Origin: Achromobacter deleyi
GTDB lineage: Bacteria; Pseudomonadota; Gammaproteobacteria; Burkholderiales; Burkholderiaceae_B
Reading direction: 5' to 3'
Assembly: GCF_902859705.1 (NCBI RefSeq)
Contig: NZ_CADIJO010000031.1
Span: forward strand, 1-61,942
DNA length: 61,942 nt
Shown here in pieces: positions 1-7,337 of this stretch; the stretch's first letter is position 1, and each line of letters starts with the position of its first letter. A model generated the notes under the pieces. That model saw only the letters and a program-made list of their open reading frames with translations, was not told the DNA's origin and made no database searches. The translations under genes and the position numbers were made by a program.

Positions 1-819
1 CGCCGCCACCGGGGCGGCCGCGGCCGGCTCGGCCGCTGCCGGCGCCGCTGCAGCAGGCGCGGCTTCACGGGCGATGTTCAGCTGGTCGGCGTCGACGATG
101 AAGCAGCACACCGCTTCGATATCGTCCGGCGTGCAGGTGCTGTCCACCCACACGGTCAGCACGCCGTTGGCGCGCTCACTGGCCTTGACCTGGCCCAGGT
201 TGCCCATTTCTTCCAGCAACGACGCGGCGTCCTTGTCGGACACCTTGGTGATGCGCACGCGCAGCGGCAGGCCGGCGCTGTCGGCGGCCGGCGCAGCCGG
301 GGCGGCTTCAGCCACCGGTTCGGGCGCAGCCTGCACCGGCGCGGGTGCGGGCGCCACAACGGGGGCCGCAACCGGCGCGGCAACGGGGGCCGGAGCGGGC
401 GCCGCGGCGGCGGGGTCCTTTTGCTCCAGGGCGAGCTGCCTCAAGACCGCGCAGATGCGTTCAAACACGGCTTCATCGGGCTCTTCGGAGGCCCGGTAGG
501 CATCCAGTTGGCTTTTGAGCACGTCTTTCGTTTCCAAGAAAATATCAATCATGTCCGTGCGCAGCGCCATTTCGCCGCGACGGATCGCGTCCAGAAGGTT
601 TTCCAGCAGATGGGTCGTGCCCGCCAGCTGCGTGAAGCAGCCGAACGTGGCCGCGCCGCCCTTGATCGAGTGGGCCGCGCGGAAAATGGCATTGAGCTGC
701 TCGATGTCGGGCGCGCCCACGTCGAGCTCGAGCAGAAGCTGCTCCATTTGCGCGAGCAGCTCATCTGCCTCGTCGAAAAAGGTCTCGTAAAACTGACTGA
801 GGTCCAAACCAGAACTCAT
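1..819 (-). CDS. cheA: Chemotaxis histidine kinase CheA, N-terminal part (cut by window edge)
   Basis: CheA receives signals from chemoreceptors through CheW and passes phosphate to CheY. Only the first 273 residues are inside the window. The N-terminal HPt (P1) domain is clear: the motif AAHSIKGGAATFG puts the phosphorylated histidine at residue 50, matching His48 of E. coli CheA. An Ala/Pro-rich linker (about residues 145-195) and then a P2-like CheY-docking region (LPLRVRITKVSDKDAA) follow; a second Ala/Pro linker runs off the edge. The ATG at 819 lies 29 nt after the stop of the cheY-like gene, so it is the next gene in the mot-che operon. The kinase core is not visible. Confidence 0.93.
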   Translation of the reverse strand, partial: MSSGLDLSQFYETFFDEADELLAQMEQLLLELDVGAPDIEQLNAIFRAAHSIKGGAATFGCFTQLAGTTHLLENLLDAIRRGEMALRTDMIDIFLETKDVLKSQLDAYRASEEPDEAVFERICAVLRQLALEQKDPAAAAPAPAPVAAPVAAPVVAPAPAPVQAAPEPVAEAAPAAPAADSAGLPLRVRITKVSDKDAASLLEEMGNLGQVKASERANGVLTVWVDSTCTPDDIEAVCCFIVDADQLNIAREAAPAAAAPAAAEPAAAAPVAA

Positions 820-848
820 GACCCGTACGCCTTCATAAATGAACTTGC

Positions 849-1229
849 TTACGCGCCGGACTGCTCGTCGAGCAATTCGGACGCCAATTCCACCAGCACA
901 TCGGGGTCGACCGGCTTGGAAAGCCAGCCACAAACGCCCAGATCCCGAGCGGCCATCTTGCTATCCACATCGTCTTCGGTGGTCAGCACCAGCACCGGCA
1001 CATCCAGGTACTGGTCCTGCTCACGCAAACCCTGGATCAGCTCCAGGCCGCCCATCACAGGCATGTTCCAGTCGCTGACCACCAGGTCCACCGGATGGCT
1101 CTTGGCCATCTCCAGCGCTTCCTGGCCGTTGCCGGCCGTCAGCACTTTCCACCCCGCGCCCGTCAGCGTCGCCTGCACGATCATTCTCATCGTCGCCGAG
1201 TCGTCCGCCACCAGAATCGTTGCCGCCAT
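849..1229 (-). CDS. cheY: CheY-like single-domain response regulator
   Basis: 126-aa stand-alone receiver domain, the length of CheY. The acidic pocket is Asp9-Asp10, the phosphoacceptor Asp53 (SDWNMP), the switch residue Thr83 or Thr84 (LTTEDD) and the conserved Lys105 (SKP). When phosphorylated by CheA, CheY binds the flagellar switch and changes rotation. It starts 2 nt after the motB stop and precedes cheA, so it is co-transcribed with both. The gene is confidently a chemotaxis-type receiver; whether it is the main CheY or a second copy cannot be told, because the rest of the che operon is outside the window. Confidence 0.85.
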   Translation of the reverse strand: MAATILVADDSATMRMIVQATLTGAGWKVLTAGNGQEALEMAKSHPVDLVVSDWNMPVMGGLELIQGLREQDQYLDVPVLVLTTEDDVDSKMAARDLGVCGWLSKPVDPDVLVELASELLDEQSGA

Positions 1230-1231
1230 TG

Positions 1232-2221
1232 CTATCGAGCCCCTTCGGCTTGCGGCGTTGCCGCCGTTTCGCCCTGCTTGGTTGCCGTCGTGGCCTGGGC
1301 GGCGGCTTGCGCCGCCTCCACGGCCGTTCCAACCTCGCGGGCATCCTTGGCGCTCACGTCCGCTGCGGCGGCGTTCTCGTTTTCGATGCGCCGCTGGGTG
1401 CTCTGGTTGAGCACCACTAGGCTGATACGTCTATTAACGGCCGCATACGGATCATCTTTAACCAGACTCATGCTGGAAGACAGACCCTGGATGCGCATGA
1501 CCTTGCTTTCGTTCATGCCGCCGGCCACCAATTCCTGGCGCGACGCGTTGGCGCGGTCGGCCGAGAGCTCCCAGTTGCTGTAGGCGCGCTCACCCCGGGC
1601 GTACTGTGACGCGTCCGTGTGACCGGAGATGCTGACCTTGTTGGGCAGCTCGTTCAGAACCGGCCCCAATTCGCGCAGGATGTCGCGCATATAGGGCTGC
1701 ACCTCGGCGCGGCCGGTGGCGAACATCGGGCGATTCTGGTTGTCGATGATCTGGATGCGCAGGCCTTCGGTGGTCAGGTCGATCAGCAGCTGCGGCCGGA
1801 AACTCTTCAGGACCGGGCTGTTCTCGATGACGTTTTCCAGGCGCTTCTTGAGGTTTTCCAGGCGGTGCTGGTCGCGCCGCTCGGCGTCGCCCATGGGCTG
1901 GGCCTCGACCCGGTTGCCCTGGGCACGGCGCACGTCGCCGTCGTTGCGCAAAGGGTCGCGCCCGCCGCCGGGCACCGCGCTGGTCTCGGCCGAACTGCTG
2001 GGGCCGCCGGTCAACGCCACGCGCAGCGGCATGCGGAAGTATTCCGCGATGCCCTTCAGTTCTTCGCGCGGCACGATGCTGATCAGCCACATCACCAGGA
2101 AAAACGCCATCATCGCGGTGATGAAGTCGGCGTAGGCAATCTTCCAGCTGCCGCCGTGGTGTCCGCCGCCGTGGACCTTCTTGCGGCGGATCACCACACG
2201 GTGGTTGTTTACCGTGCTCAT
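1232..2221 (-). CDS. motB: Flagellar stator protein MotB
   Basis: 329 aa. The N-terminus has a basic cytoplasmic segment and one membrane helix containing [17 protein letters not shown]; Asp32 matches the proton-carrying Asp32 of E. coli MotB. The C-terminal half is an OmpA-type peptidoglycan-binding domain (ISGHTDAS near residue 200, then [13 protein letters not shown] and NRRISLVV). It anchors the stator to the cell wall while MotA/MotB conduct protons to drive rotation. It starts 11 nt after the motA stop and its stop is 2 nt before cheY. The C-terminal tail after residue 285 is Ala/Glu-rich and probably unstructured. Confidence 0.95.
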   Translation of the reverse strand: MSTVNNHRVVIRRKKVHGGGHHGGSWKIAYADFITAMMAFFLVMWLISIVPREELKGIAEYFRMPLRVALTGGPSSSAETSAVPGGGRDPLRNDGDVRRAQGNRVEAQPMGDAERRDQHRLENLKKRLENVIENSPVLKSFRPQLLIDLTTEGLRIQIIDNQNRPMFATGRAEVQPYMRDILRELGPVLNELPNKVSISGHTDASQYARGERAYSNWELSADRANASRQELVAGGMNESKVMRIQGLSSSMSLVKDDPYAAVNRRISLVVLNQSTQRRIENENAAAADVSAKDAREVGTAVEAAQAAAQATTATKQGETAATPQAEGAR

Positions 2222-2232
2222 GGCCCGCTCCG

Positions 2233-3102
2233 TCAGGCCTTGGCGGTCGACTTGGTCTGCCGGACGTGCTCTTCCAGCTCACCGAAGGTCGGACGCACGG
2301 ACGAGAACAGCACCTTGCGGCCGAATTCCACCGCCAGTTGCGGCGGGTAGCCGTTCATGCTGGCCAGCAGCGTGGTCTTGATGCATTCCAGCACTTTCAT
2401 GGCTTCGTCCGAACGGCGTTCGACGCGCGAGGCCATCGGGCCGACAAAGCCGTACGCCAGCAAAATGCCCAGGAAGGTGCCGACCATGGCCTTGGAGATC
2501 AGGTCGCCCAGGATGGCGGGCGGCTGGTCCACGGCGGCCAGCGCCTTGATCACGCCCAGCACCGCGGCCACGATGCCGAAGGCCGGCAGGCCGTCGGCCA
2601 TCTGCTTGAGCGCATTGGCAGGCACTTCGCGCTCGTGGCGGTAGGTCTCGATTTCCTCGTCCATGAGCGTTTCGATTTCGAACGAGCTCATGTTGCCGCT
2701 GATCATGATGCGCAGGTAGTCCGTGATGAACTCCATGAGCTTGGCGTCTTTGGCGATACGAGGGTATTCACTGAAGATCGGGCTGGACGCCGGATCCTCG
2801 ATATGCGATTCGATGGCCATCAGGCCTTCGCGCCGCGCCTTGTTCAGCAGCACGTACAGGAGCGCCATCAGCTCCATGTAGACGTCCTTGCCGTAGCGCG
2901 AGCTTTTCAGCATGTCGGGCAGCGCGCTCTTGACCAGCATCAAGGACTTCTTGCTGTTGCTGGCCAGGAAGGCGCCGAAGGCGGCGCCAAAGATCAGCGT
3001 GAGTTCGAACGGCTGGTAAAGCGCGCCCAAGTGGCCGCCCAGCGCTATGAAGCTGCCGACGACCGACACGATCACCACGAGAAAACCGATAACAATCAAC
3101 AC
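2233..3102 (-). CDS. motA: Flagellar stator protein MotA
   Basis: 289 aa from a GTG start at 3102. An upstream ATG at 3165 in the same frame would add 21 hydrophilic residues not found in the family, while the GTG gives the usual N-terminus [16 protein letters not shown] and has a ribosome-binding site (AGGGG) just upstream. Hydrophobic segments near residues 1-20, 30-48, 165-190 and 200-220 fit the four-helix MotA plan. The cytoplasmic loop (about residues 60-160) holds the FliG-contacting region. With MotB it forms the proton-driven stator. The gap to flhC is 117 bp with no clear sigma-28 promoter, so transcription from flhD may continue into motA. Confidence 0.94.
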   Translation of the reverse strand: MLIVIGFLVVIVSVVGSFIALGGHLGALYQPFELTLIFGAAFGAFLASNSKKSLMLVKSALPDMLKSSRYGKDVYMELMALLYVLLNKARREGLMAIESHIEDPASSPIFSEYPRIAKDAKLMEFITDYLRIMISGNMSSFEIETLMDEEIETYRHEREVPANALKQMADGLPAFGIVAAVLGVIKALAAVDQPPAILGDLISKAMVGTFLGILLAYGFVGPMASRVERRSDEAMKVLECIKTTLLASMNGYPPQLAVEFGRKVLFSSVRPTFGELEEHVRQTKSTAKA

Positions 3103-3219
3103 ATCAGGCCCCTGCCAACGAAGTCTAAAACCGGCGTCAATGATCCCCTGTTCCCCCCGACCCAAAAAGGCGGGTTACGGGGAGTTTTCCAGGGCTTTTG
3201 ATGTATTTGGACACGCCGC

Positions 3220-3801
3220 TCAGGAGCGGGCGGCGTCCACGGCGGGTGCGGGACGGCTGCCGGCGCGGGCTTTGGCCGCGGCGCGGGTCTTGCCCGCCCG
3301 GGGTGGCGGGCGGCAGATCGCGCACACGAAATCCGACTGCGGATCATGGGCGTGCGCAATGAAATGGCCGCCGCACTGGCGGCAGGCGGACAGCTGCAGC
3401 ATGCCGCTGTCGAAAAAGCGCACCAGCATCCATGCACGCGTGAAGCTCAGCACGGGTTCGGCGGATTCGGCGTTGTCCACGCCGGCGTTTTCGAGGTACA
3501 GGCGATACGCGTCGATGATGGCGCGGATGCCTTTGCTGCTGGTGCGTGCATTCAGGAACGAATACACGTTATAGAAGAGCGAGGAATGGATGTTCGGCAG
3601 CCAGGTCATGAACCAGTCGACCGAAAACGGCAGCATGCCCTTCGGTGGCGAGCAGCCGCGTATTTCGCGGTACAGGCGTGCCAGGCGGTCGTGGCTCAGG
3701 CTGGTTTCAGCCTCGAGCACCTGCAGCCGCGCCCCCAGAGTGATCATGGAGCTGGCAAGCAGGATGTCATCCGCTTCCTGCGAAACGCTCTTGGTGGCCA
3801 T
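3220..3801 (-). CDS. flhC: Flagellar master regulator subunit FlhC
   Basis: 193 aa. FlhC binds DNA as the FlhD4C2 complex and activates class 2 flagellar promoters. The zinc ligands are visible as Cys140, Cys143, Cys160 and Cys163. The first 165 residues match the usual FlhC length; a basic Ala/Pro/Arg-rich tail of about 25 residues follows the zinc site. It starts 30 nt after the flhD stop, so the two form one transcript. Confidence 0.95.
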   Translation of the reverse strand: MATKSVSQEADDILLASSMITLGARLQVLEAETSLSHDRLARLYREIRGCSPPKGMLPFSVDWFMTWLPNIHSSLFYNVYSFLNARTSSKGIRAIIDAYRLYLENAGVDNAESAEPVLSFTRAWMLVRFFDSGMLQLSACRQCGGHFIAHAHDPQSDFVCAICRPPPRAGKTRAAAKARAGSRPAPAVDAARS

Positions 3802-3831
3802 TACACGTGTCCCAGTGGGGTCGACAGGCCG

Positions 3832-4155
3832 TCAGGCCAGTTCTTCAACAGGTTGCTTGGCCAGCAGGATCGTCGCGTGCGCTTGCTGCAGCGCGCCGCC
3901 CAGCACATCGTGCGTCAGTGCGGACAGCAGGCTGTAGTCGTCGAAACGGAAACGGCACAGGAGCGAACTGGAGCTGGCCAGCTTCACCAGCTGAGCCGGA
4001 GAAAGACGCATCAGGATATCGGCAACTTCGTTGCTGAAACCCAAGCGGAACATCGATGCAGCATAGTCATCGCGCAGCATGCGCTGTGCGAGCAATAGAT
4101 AAGACAGATTCACTTCGCGAATATCTGCCAGCAAAGAATTTTCGACTTGTTGCAC
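3832..4155 (-). CDS. flhD: Flagellar master regulator subunit FlhD
   Basis: 107 aa from a GTG at 4155. The open frame extends upstream to 4239, but the first 28 residues are not FlhD-like, and a good ribosome-binding site (AGGGAG) sits 7 nt before the GTG. Family motifs are [14 protein letters not shown] ([13 protein letters not shown], residues 14-26), [10 protein letters not shown] and [17 protein letters not shown]. FlhD is the helical partner that directs FlhC to flagellar promoters. It is the first gene of flhD-flhC-motA-motB-cheY-cheA. Confidence 0.92.
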   Translation of the reverse strand: MQQVENSLLADIREVNLSYLLLAQRMLRDDYAASMFRLGFSNEVADILMRLSPAQLVKLASSSSLLCRFRFDDYSLLSALTHDVLGGALQQAHATILLAKQPVEELA

Positions 4156-4585
4156 GCCCGACTCCCTATTCCCTATCCCACCGAAGGGGCTTGATAACCA
4201 AGGACAATTCGCAACATTGTTGCGCCCTGCCCGCTGCATCCTGTTTTAATGCGAAATGTATCATTTGTTCGCAATTTAAGTAAAATTTACCACAGGTCAT
4301 GTCATTTTCTATGACTTATATGACAAATCTTTGTTGATATTGCGCAACTCGTGACTTTCGATACACCTTGACATAGAAATCCCTGACAAATCTACGTCAA
4401 TTTGCCAAATAAGCATTCAAAACGTTGCGTACTTTAAGGAATGAAATAACGGCTTTTGCCGACAATGACACCTTGCCGATCACAGAATCTTGCTAGCTTT
4501 AGCGTAGCCGCGCGTTTGTCGACAATGTCGCAAATTGACAACAACCGACGATGCGTCACGATGGACACCGCCTGACATTCCCGCA
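4156..4585. promoter_or_regulatory. Divergent flhDC / fliA control region
   Basis: 430 bp between the divergent flhD and fliA genes, clearly poorer in GC than the rest of the window, especially 4235-4450. It contains many TGAC/GTCA half-sites: GTCAT 4296-4300, GTCAT 4301-4305, ATGAC 4311-4315, ATGAC 4320-4324, GTGAC 4351-4355, TTGACA 4368-4373, CTGACA 4383-4388, GTCAA 4396-4400 and ATGACA 4465-4470. The pair at 4301-4315 is a perfect inverted repeat with 5-nt spacing. A TTGTCGACAA palindrome is at 4516-4525, just before fliA. I see no coding potential. This is the expected place for signals that decide whether the cell builds flagella. Confidence 0.6.
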
Positions 4586-5341
4586 ATGCCCCACGCAGAT
4601 GACAGCTTGGTCGAATATGCCCCGCTAGTGCGGAAGCTGGCCCTGCAATTGCTCGCCCGGCTGCCGGCCAGCGTCGAACTGGACGACCTGATCCAAGCCG
4701 GCATGATCGGCCTTCTGGACGCCGTGCGGCGTTACCAGGAAACCGCCGACGCGCAGTTCGAAACCTACGCCACCACCCGCATCCGCGGCGCCATGCTCGA
4801 CGAGCTGCGCGGCCAGGACTGGCTGCCGCGCAGCGTGCGCGCCAAGGCCCGCAAGATCGAACAGGCCATCCAGCAACTGGAACAGCGCCTGATGCGTGCG
4901 CCCACCGAGGCCGAGATCGCGCAGCAGCTGGATATGCCGTTGAACGAATACCAGACGCTGCTGCACGACGCCCAGGGCGTGCAGATCGTGCATTACGAAG
5001 ATTTCGCCACCGAGCCCGACGCCGCCTCGGGCCAGACCGACTGGACCGCCACGCTGAACCACGGCTCGGCCGGCGGCAATCCGCTGGATTCGCTCCTGGC
5101 GGGCGATTTCCGCCAGGCGCTCATCCACGCCATCGACACCCTGCCCGACCGCGAAAAGCTGCTCTTGTCGCTCTGCTACGAGCAGGGCCTGAACCTGAAG
5201 GAAATCGGCGCGATCATGAACGTGACCGAGGCCCGCGTCTGCCAGCTGCGCTCGCAGGCCACCGCCCGCATCCGCGCCAAGCTGCGCGAGCAGGCCTGGC
5301 AGGATTTGCCCCAGGAAGGGCAGATCGCGCAGATCATCTAG
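4586..5341 (+). CDS. fliA: Flagellar sigma factor FliA (sigma-28)
   Basis: 251 aa from the ATG at 4586. The region-2 core (VEYAPLVRKLALQLLARLP, ELDDLIQAGMIGLLDAV, RIRGAMLDELR.QDWLPRSVR) and region 4 (TLPDREKLLLSLCYEQGLNLKEIGAIMNVTEARVCQLRSQA) closely follow enterobacterial FliA. It directs RNA polymerase to late flagellar promoters such as the one before fliC. The start is uncertain: a TTG at 4535 in the same frame would add 17 residues, and neither start has a clear Shine-Dalgarno sequence. Homology to other FliA proteins begins only a few residues after the chosen ATG. Confidence 0.93.
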   Translation: MPHADDSLVEYAPLVRKLALQLLARLPASVELDDLIQAGMIGLLDAVRRYQETADAQFETYATTRIRGAMLDELRGQDWLPRSVRAKARKIEQAIQQLEQRLMRAPTEAEIAQQLDMPLNEYQTLLHDAQGVQIVHYEDFATEPDAASGQTDWTATLNHGSAGGNPLDSLLAGDFRQALIHAIDTLPDREKLLLSLCYEQGLNLKEIGAIMNVTEARVCQLRSQATARIRAKLREQAWQDLPQEGQIAQII

Positions 5342-5433
5342 CGCGCGGCCTGGCTGGCGCCGTCGCGGCAACCCACCAAAACCCCGGCACTTTCCGCCCC
5401 TTTTCAAGCCTTCCGGGCCCTGGGCCCGCTGGT

Positions 5434-5450
5434 AGGCTGTTTGCCTACAC
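5434..5450 (+). other. Small inverted repeat before the methyltransferase gene
   Basis: GTAGGC-TGTTT-GCCTAC forms a 6-bp stem with a 5-nt loop in the 158-bp gap between fliA and the methyltransferase. It is not followed by a T-run, so it is not a typical terminator. No sigma-28 promoter match is seen in this gap. Confidence 0.35.
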
Positions 5451-5499
5451 TTGACCCCTTTCGCACGGCAAAAGAAGCCAGGCATGCGATTGCCTAGAC

Positions 5500-7110
5500 A
5501 TGGACCACGAGATGACTGAACCCGATCTGCTGAATCAGGCGATTTCCGATACCTACGACGAAACCCCCTACACGTCCAACGCTTTCGCACAAACCGCCCC
5601 GGGCCACCTGCGAGCCGTGGCTCACCTGTACGGCCTGGACTCCGCGCCGCTGGAGCAAGCGCGCGTCCTGGAGTTGGGCAGCGCGGCAGGGGGCAACCTG
5701 ATTCCCTTTGCCGCCGCCTATCCTGACGCGGATGTGGTCGGTATCGACTTGTCGCCGGAACAGATTGCTGCGGGACAGAAAATCGTGCAACAACTGGGCC
5801 TGCGCAACCTGGACCTGCGCGCGCTGAGCATCACGGACATTGACGACAGCCTGGGCAAGTTCGACTACATCATCTGCCACGGCGTCTTCAGTTGGGTCCC
5901 GCCTGTCGTGCGCGACGCCATCCTGCGCGTATGCCGCGACAATCTCGCCCCGAACGGCATTGCCTACATCAGTTACAACACCTACCCCGGCTGGAAGGCG
6001 TCGGACGTGCTGCGCGATGCAATGCAGTTGAACAGCTTCGCGGCCACCACTCCCGCCGAAAAGCTGAAAAAAGCCAGGGAAATGCTGCAGTTGATGGAAT
6101 TCGGCCTTGCGCCGAGCAATCCCATGCGTGAAGCCCTGCGGCAAGCGGCAAACAAACTCAGCCCGCACCCGGACCACTACCTGTTTCACGAATACCTGGA
6201 AACGATCAACTCGCCCTGCTATTTCCTGGAATTCATCGCCAATATTCAGCAGGCCGGTCTGGCTTACGTCAGCGACGCCCAACCAGAGGGCTCTTTCGCC
6301 TCCAACTACGGCACAGCCACTGCGGCGATGCTTTCGTCCATGTCCGCCGATGCCGACCGGACGATGCGCGAGCAATATCTGGATTTTGCGGTTGGCCGGC
6401 AATTTCGCCAGAGTTTGCTGGTGCATGCCGAGCGCGCGCCGCAAATCCTGGACCGTCCGGAAGCCAATCATTTCGGCGCAATGCATTTTGCCGCGCAACT
6501 GGTCACGGAGCCGGAGCGCGACCAGGCCAACCCCGGGCACCGCCACTTCCGCGCGCCGTCCGGAGTGGGCCTGGCCACCCATGACGCCTCCATGGTCGCC
6601 CTGATCGAAGCGCTGCAGCACGCCTGGCCGGCACCCGTCACATTCGACGAGGCCCGCACGATCACCGGCACCAAATCGCCGCACACTGGCGACGAGCTGG
6701 AACACACTACCCTTCTGCATCTGGTCACGCTGCTGAACTGCGGCGCACTACGTTACCGCCGCGAATCCGTCGGCTACACCGACAGCCCCGCCAAACCCAA
6801 GCTGATTCCCGCAGCCCGGGAACTGATCGAGGCTGCCGGCCAGCAATCCTTGCAAGTCGGGCACTCCAACCTCTGGCACCAGATGGTGAACGTCAGCGCA
6901 GATCCGGCCGCCCGCTATGTCGCCGTGCTGCTGGACGGCTCCCTGACCCAAGCGGAACTACGCACCAGATTGCGCGACGCCCTGACGTCTGGTCATCTCC
7001 CCCATCCGGACGGCCTGGCGCTCAAAGGAGCCCGCAACGCCGACCCGGTGGCGCAAGCCTTGCTGGTCCGCATCCTGGCCGCCCTGCGCGTCGGCGGCCT
7101 TCTGATGTAA
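5500..7110 (+). CDS. SAM methyltransferase with C-terminal regulatory region; candidate flagellin lysine methyltransferase
   Basis: 536 aa. The N-terminal third is a class I SAM methyltransferase: motif I VLELGSAAGGNLIPFAAAYP (residues 55-74), acidic motif II VVGIDLSPEQI, then FDYIICHGVFSWVPP. After about residue 215 it continues with a long region (NSPCYFLEFIANIQQAGLAYVSDAQP near 232-260 and an acidic/His-containing C-terminus) like the regulatory domain of rickettsial-type protein lysine methyltransferases (MethyTransf_Reg family). That family is known to methylate outer-membrane proteins. Its place between fliA and fliC suggests flagellin as substrate; this is inference. An in-frame ATG at 5512 has a better purine-rich upstream sequence and may be the true start. 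Confidence 0.8.
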   Translation: MDHEMTEPDLLNQAISDTYDETPYTSNAFAQTAPGHLRAVAHLYGLDSAPLEQARVLELGSAAGGNLIPFAAAYPDADVVGIDLSPEQIAAGQKIVQQLGLRNLDLRALSITDIDDSLGKFDYIICHGVFSWVPPVVRDAILRVCRDNLAPNGIAYISYNTYPGWKASDVLRDAMQLNSFAATTPAEKLKKAREMLQLMEFGLAPSNPMREALRQAANKLSPHPDHYLFHEYLETINSPCYFLEFIANIQQAGLAYVSDAQPEGSFASNYGTATAAMLSSMSADADRTMREQYLDFAVGRQFRQSLLVHAERAPQILDRPEANHFGAMHFAAQLVTEPERDQANPGHRHFRAPSGVGLATHDASMVALIEALQHAWPAPVTFDEARTITGTKSPHTGDELEHTTLLHLVTLLNCGALRYRRESVGYTDSPAKPKLIPAARELIEAAGQQSLQVGHSNLWHQMVNVSADPAARYVAVLLDGSLTQAELRTRLRDALTSGHLPHPDGLALKGARNADPVAQALLVRILAALRVGGLLM

Positions 7111-7120
7111 CCCCTTGCTC

Positions 7121-7174
7121 CCGTTTCCGCCCCTTATATCCAGTGCATCTGTATATACAAGGCGGCGGAAACGG
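7121..7174. repeat. 11-bp perfect inverted repeat upstream of the fliC promoter
   Basis: CCGTTTCCGCC at 7121-7131 is mirrored exactly by GGCGGAAACGG at 7164-7174, with a 32-nt AT-containing loop. It begins 10 nt after the methyltransferase stop and ends 29 nt before the sigma-28 promoter. A run of six A follows, so it is not a canonical intrinsic terminator on the plus strand. It may end or stabilise the methyltransferase transcript, or bind a dimeric regulator. Confidence 0.5.
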
Positions 7175-7203
7175 AAAAAAGTACGACTTTCGCGAATTAG
7201 CCC

Positions 7204-7230
7204 TAAAGATTGATTTGGCAATGCCGTAAT
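7204..7230 (+). promoter_or_regulatory. Sigma-28 promoter of fliC
   Basis: TAAAGATT (7204-7211), an 11-nt spacer, then GCCGTAAT (7223-7230). The consensus known for enteric and Bordetella sigma-28 promoters is TAAAGTTT-N11-GCCGATAA, so both boxes and the spacer fit. It is about 107 nt before the fliC start, leaving a leader of about 100 nt. FliA encoded at 4586-5341 is the expected sigma factor. Confidence 0.88.
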
Positions 7231-7337
7231 CCTGGCAACGGACGAACTTGAAAGCAACAAAGTCAGTTCTTCACGTTACAGTTGGGCGGCTCAGCTGCCC
7301 GGTTTGAAGAAGCCTTTCTCTCCTTGGGAGCTTAAAC

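Noticed and set aside
2233..3165. Longer MotA starting at the ATG at 3165
   Set aside because: The 21 added residues are not found in MotA; the GTG at 3102 has a proper ribosome site and gives the family N-terminus.
4056..4283. 75-codon plus-strand frame across the flhD start
   Set aside because: Lies over the flhD N-terminus and its promoter region; no ribosome site and no likeness to a known protein.
5395..5412. CGGGCCC-T-GGGCCCG repeat after fliA as a terminator
   Set aside because: The two arms leave almost no loop and no T-run follows, so it is unlikely to terminate transcription.
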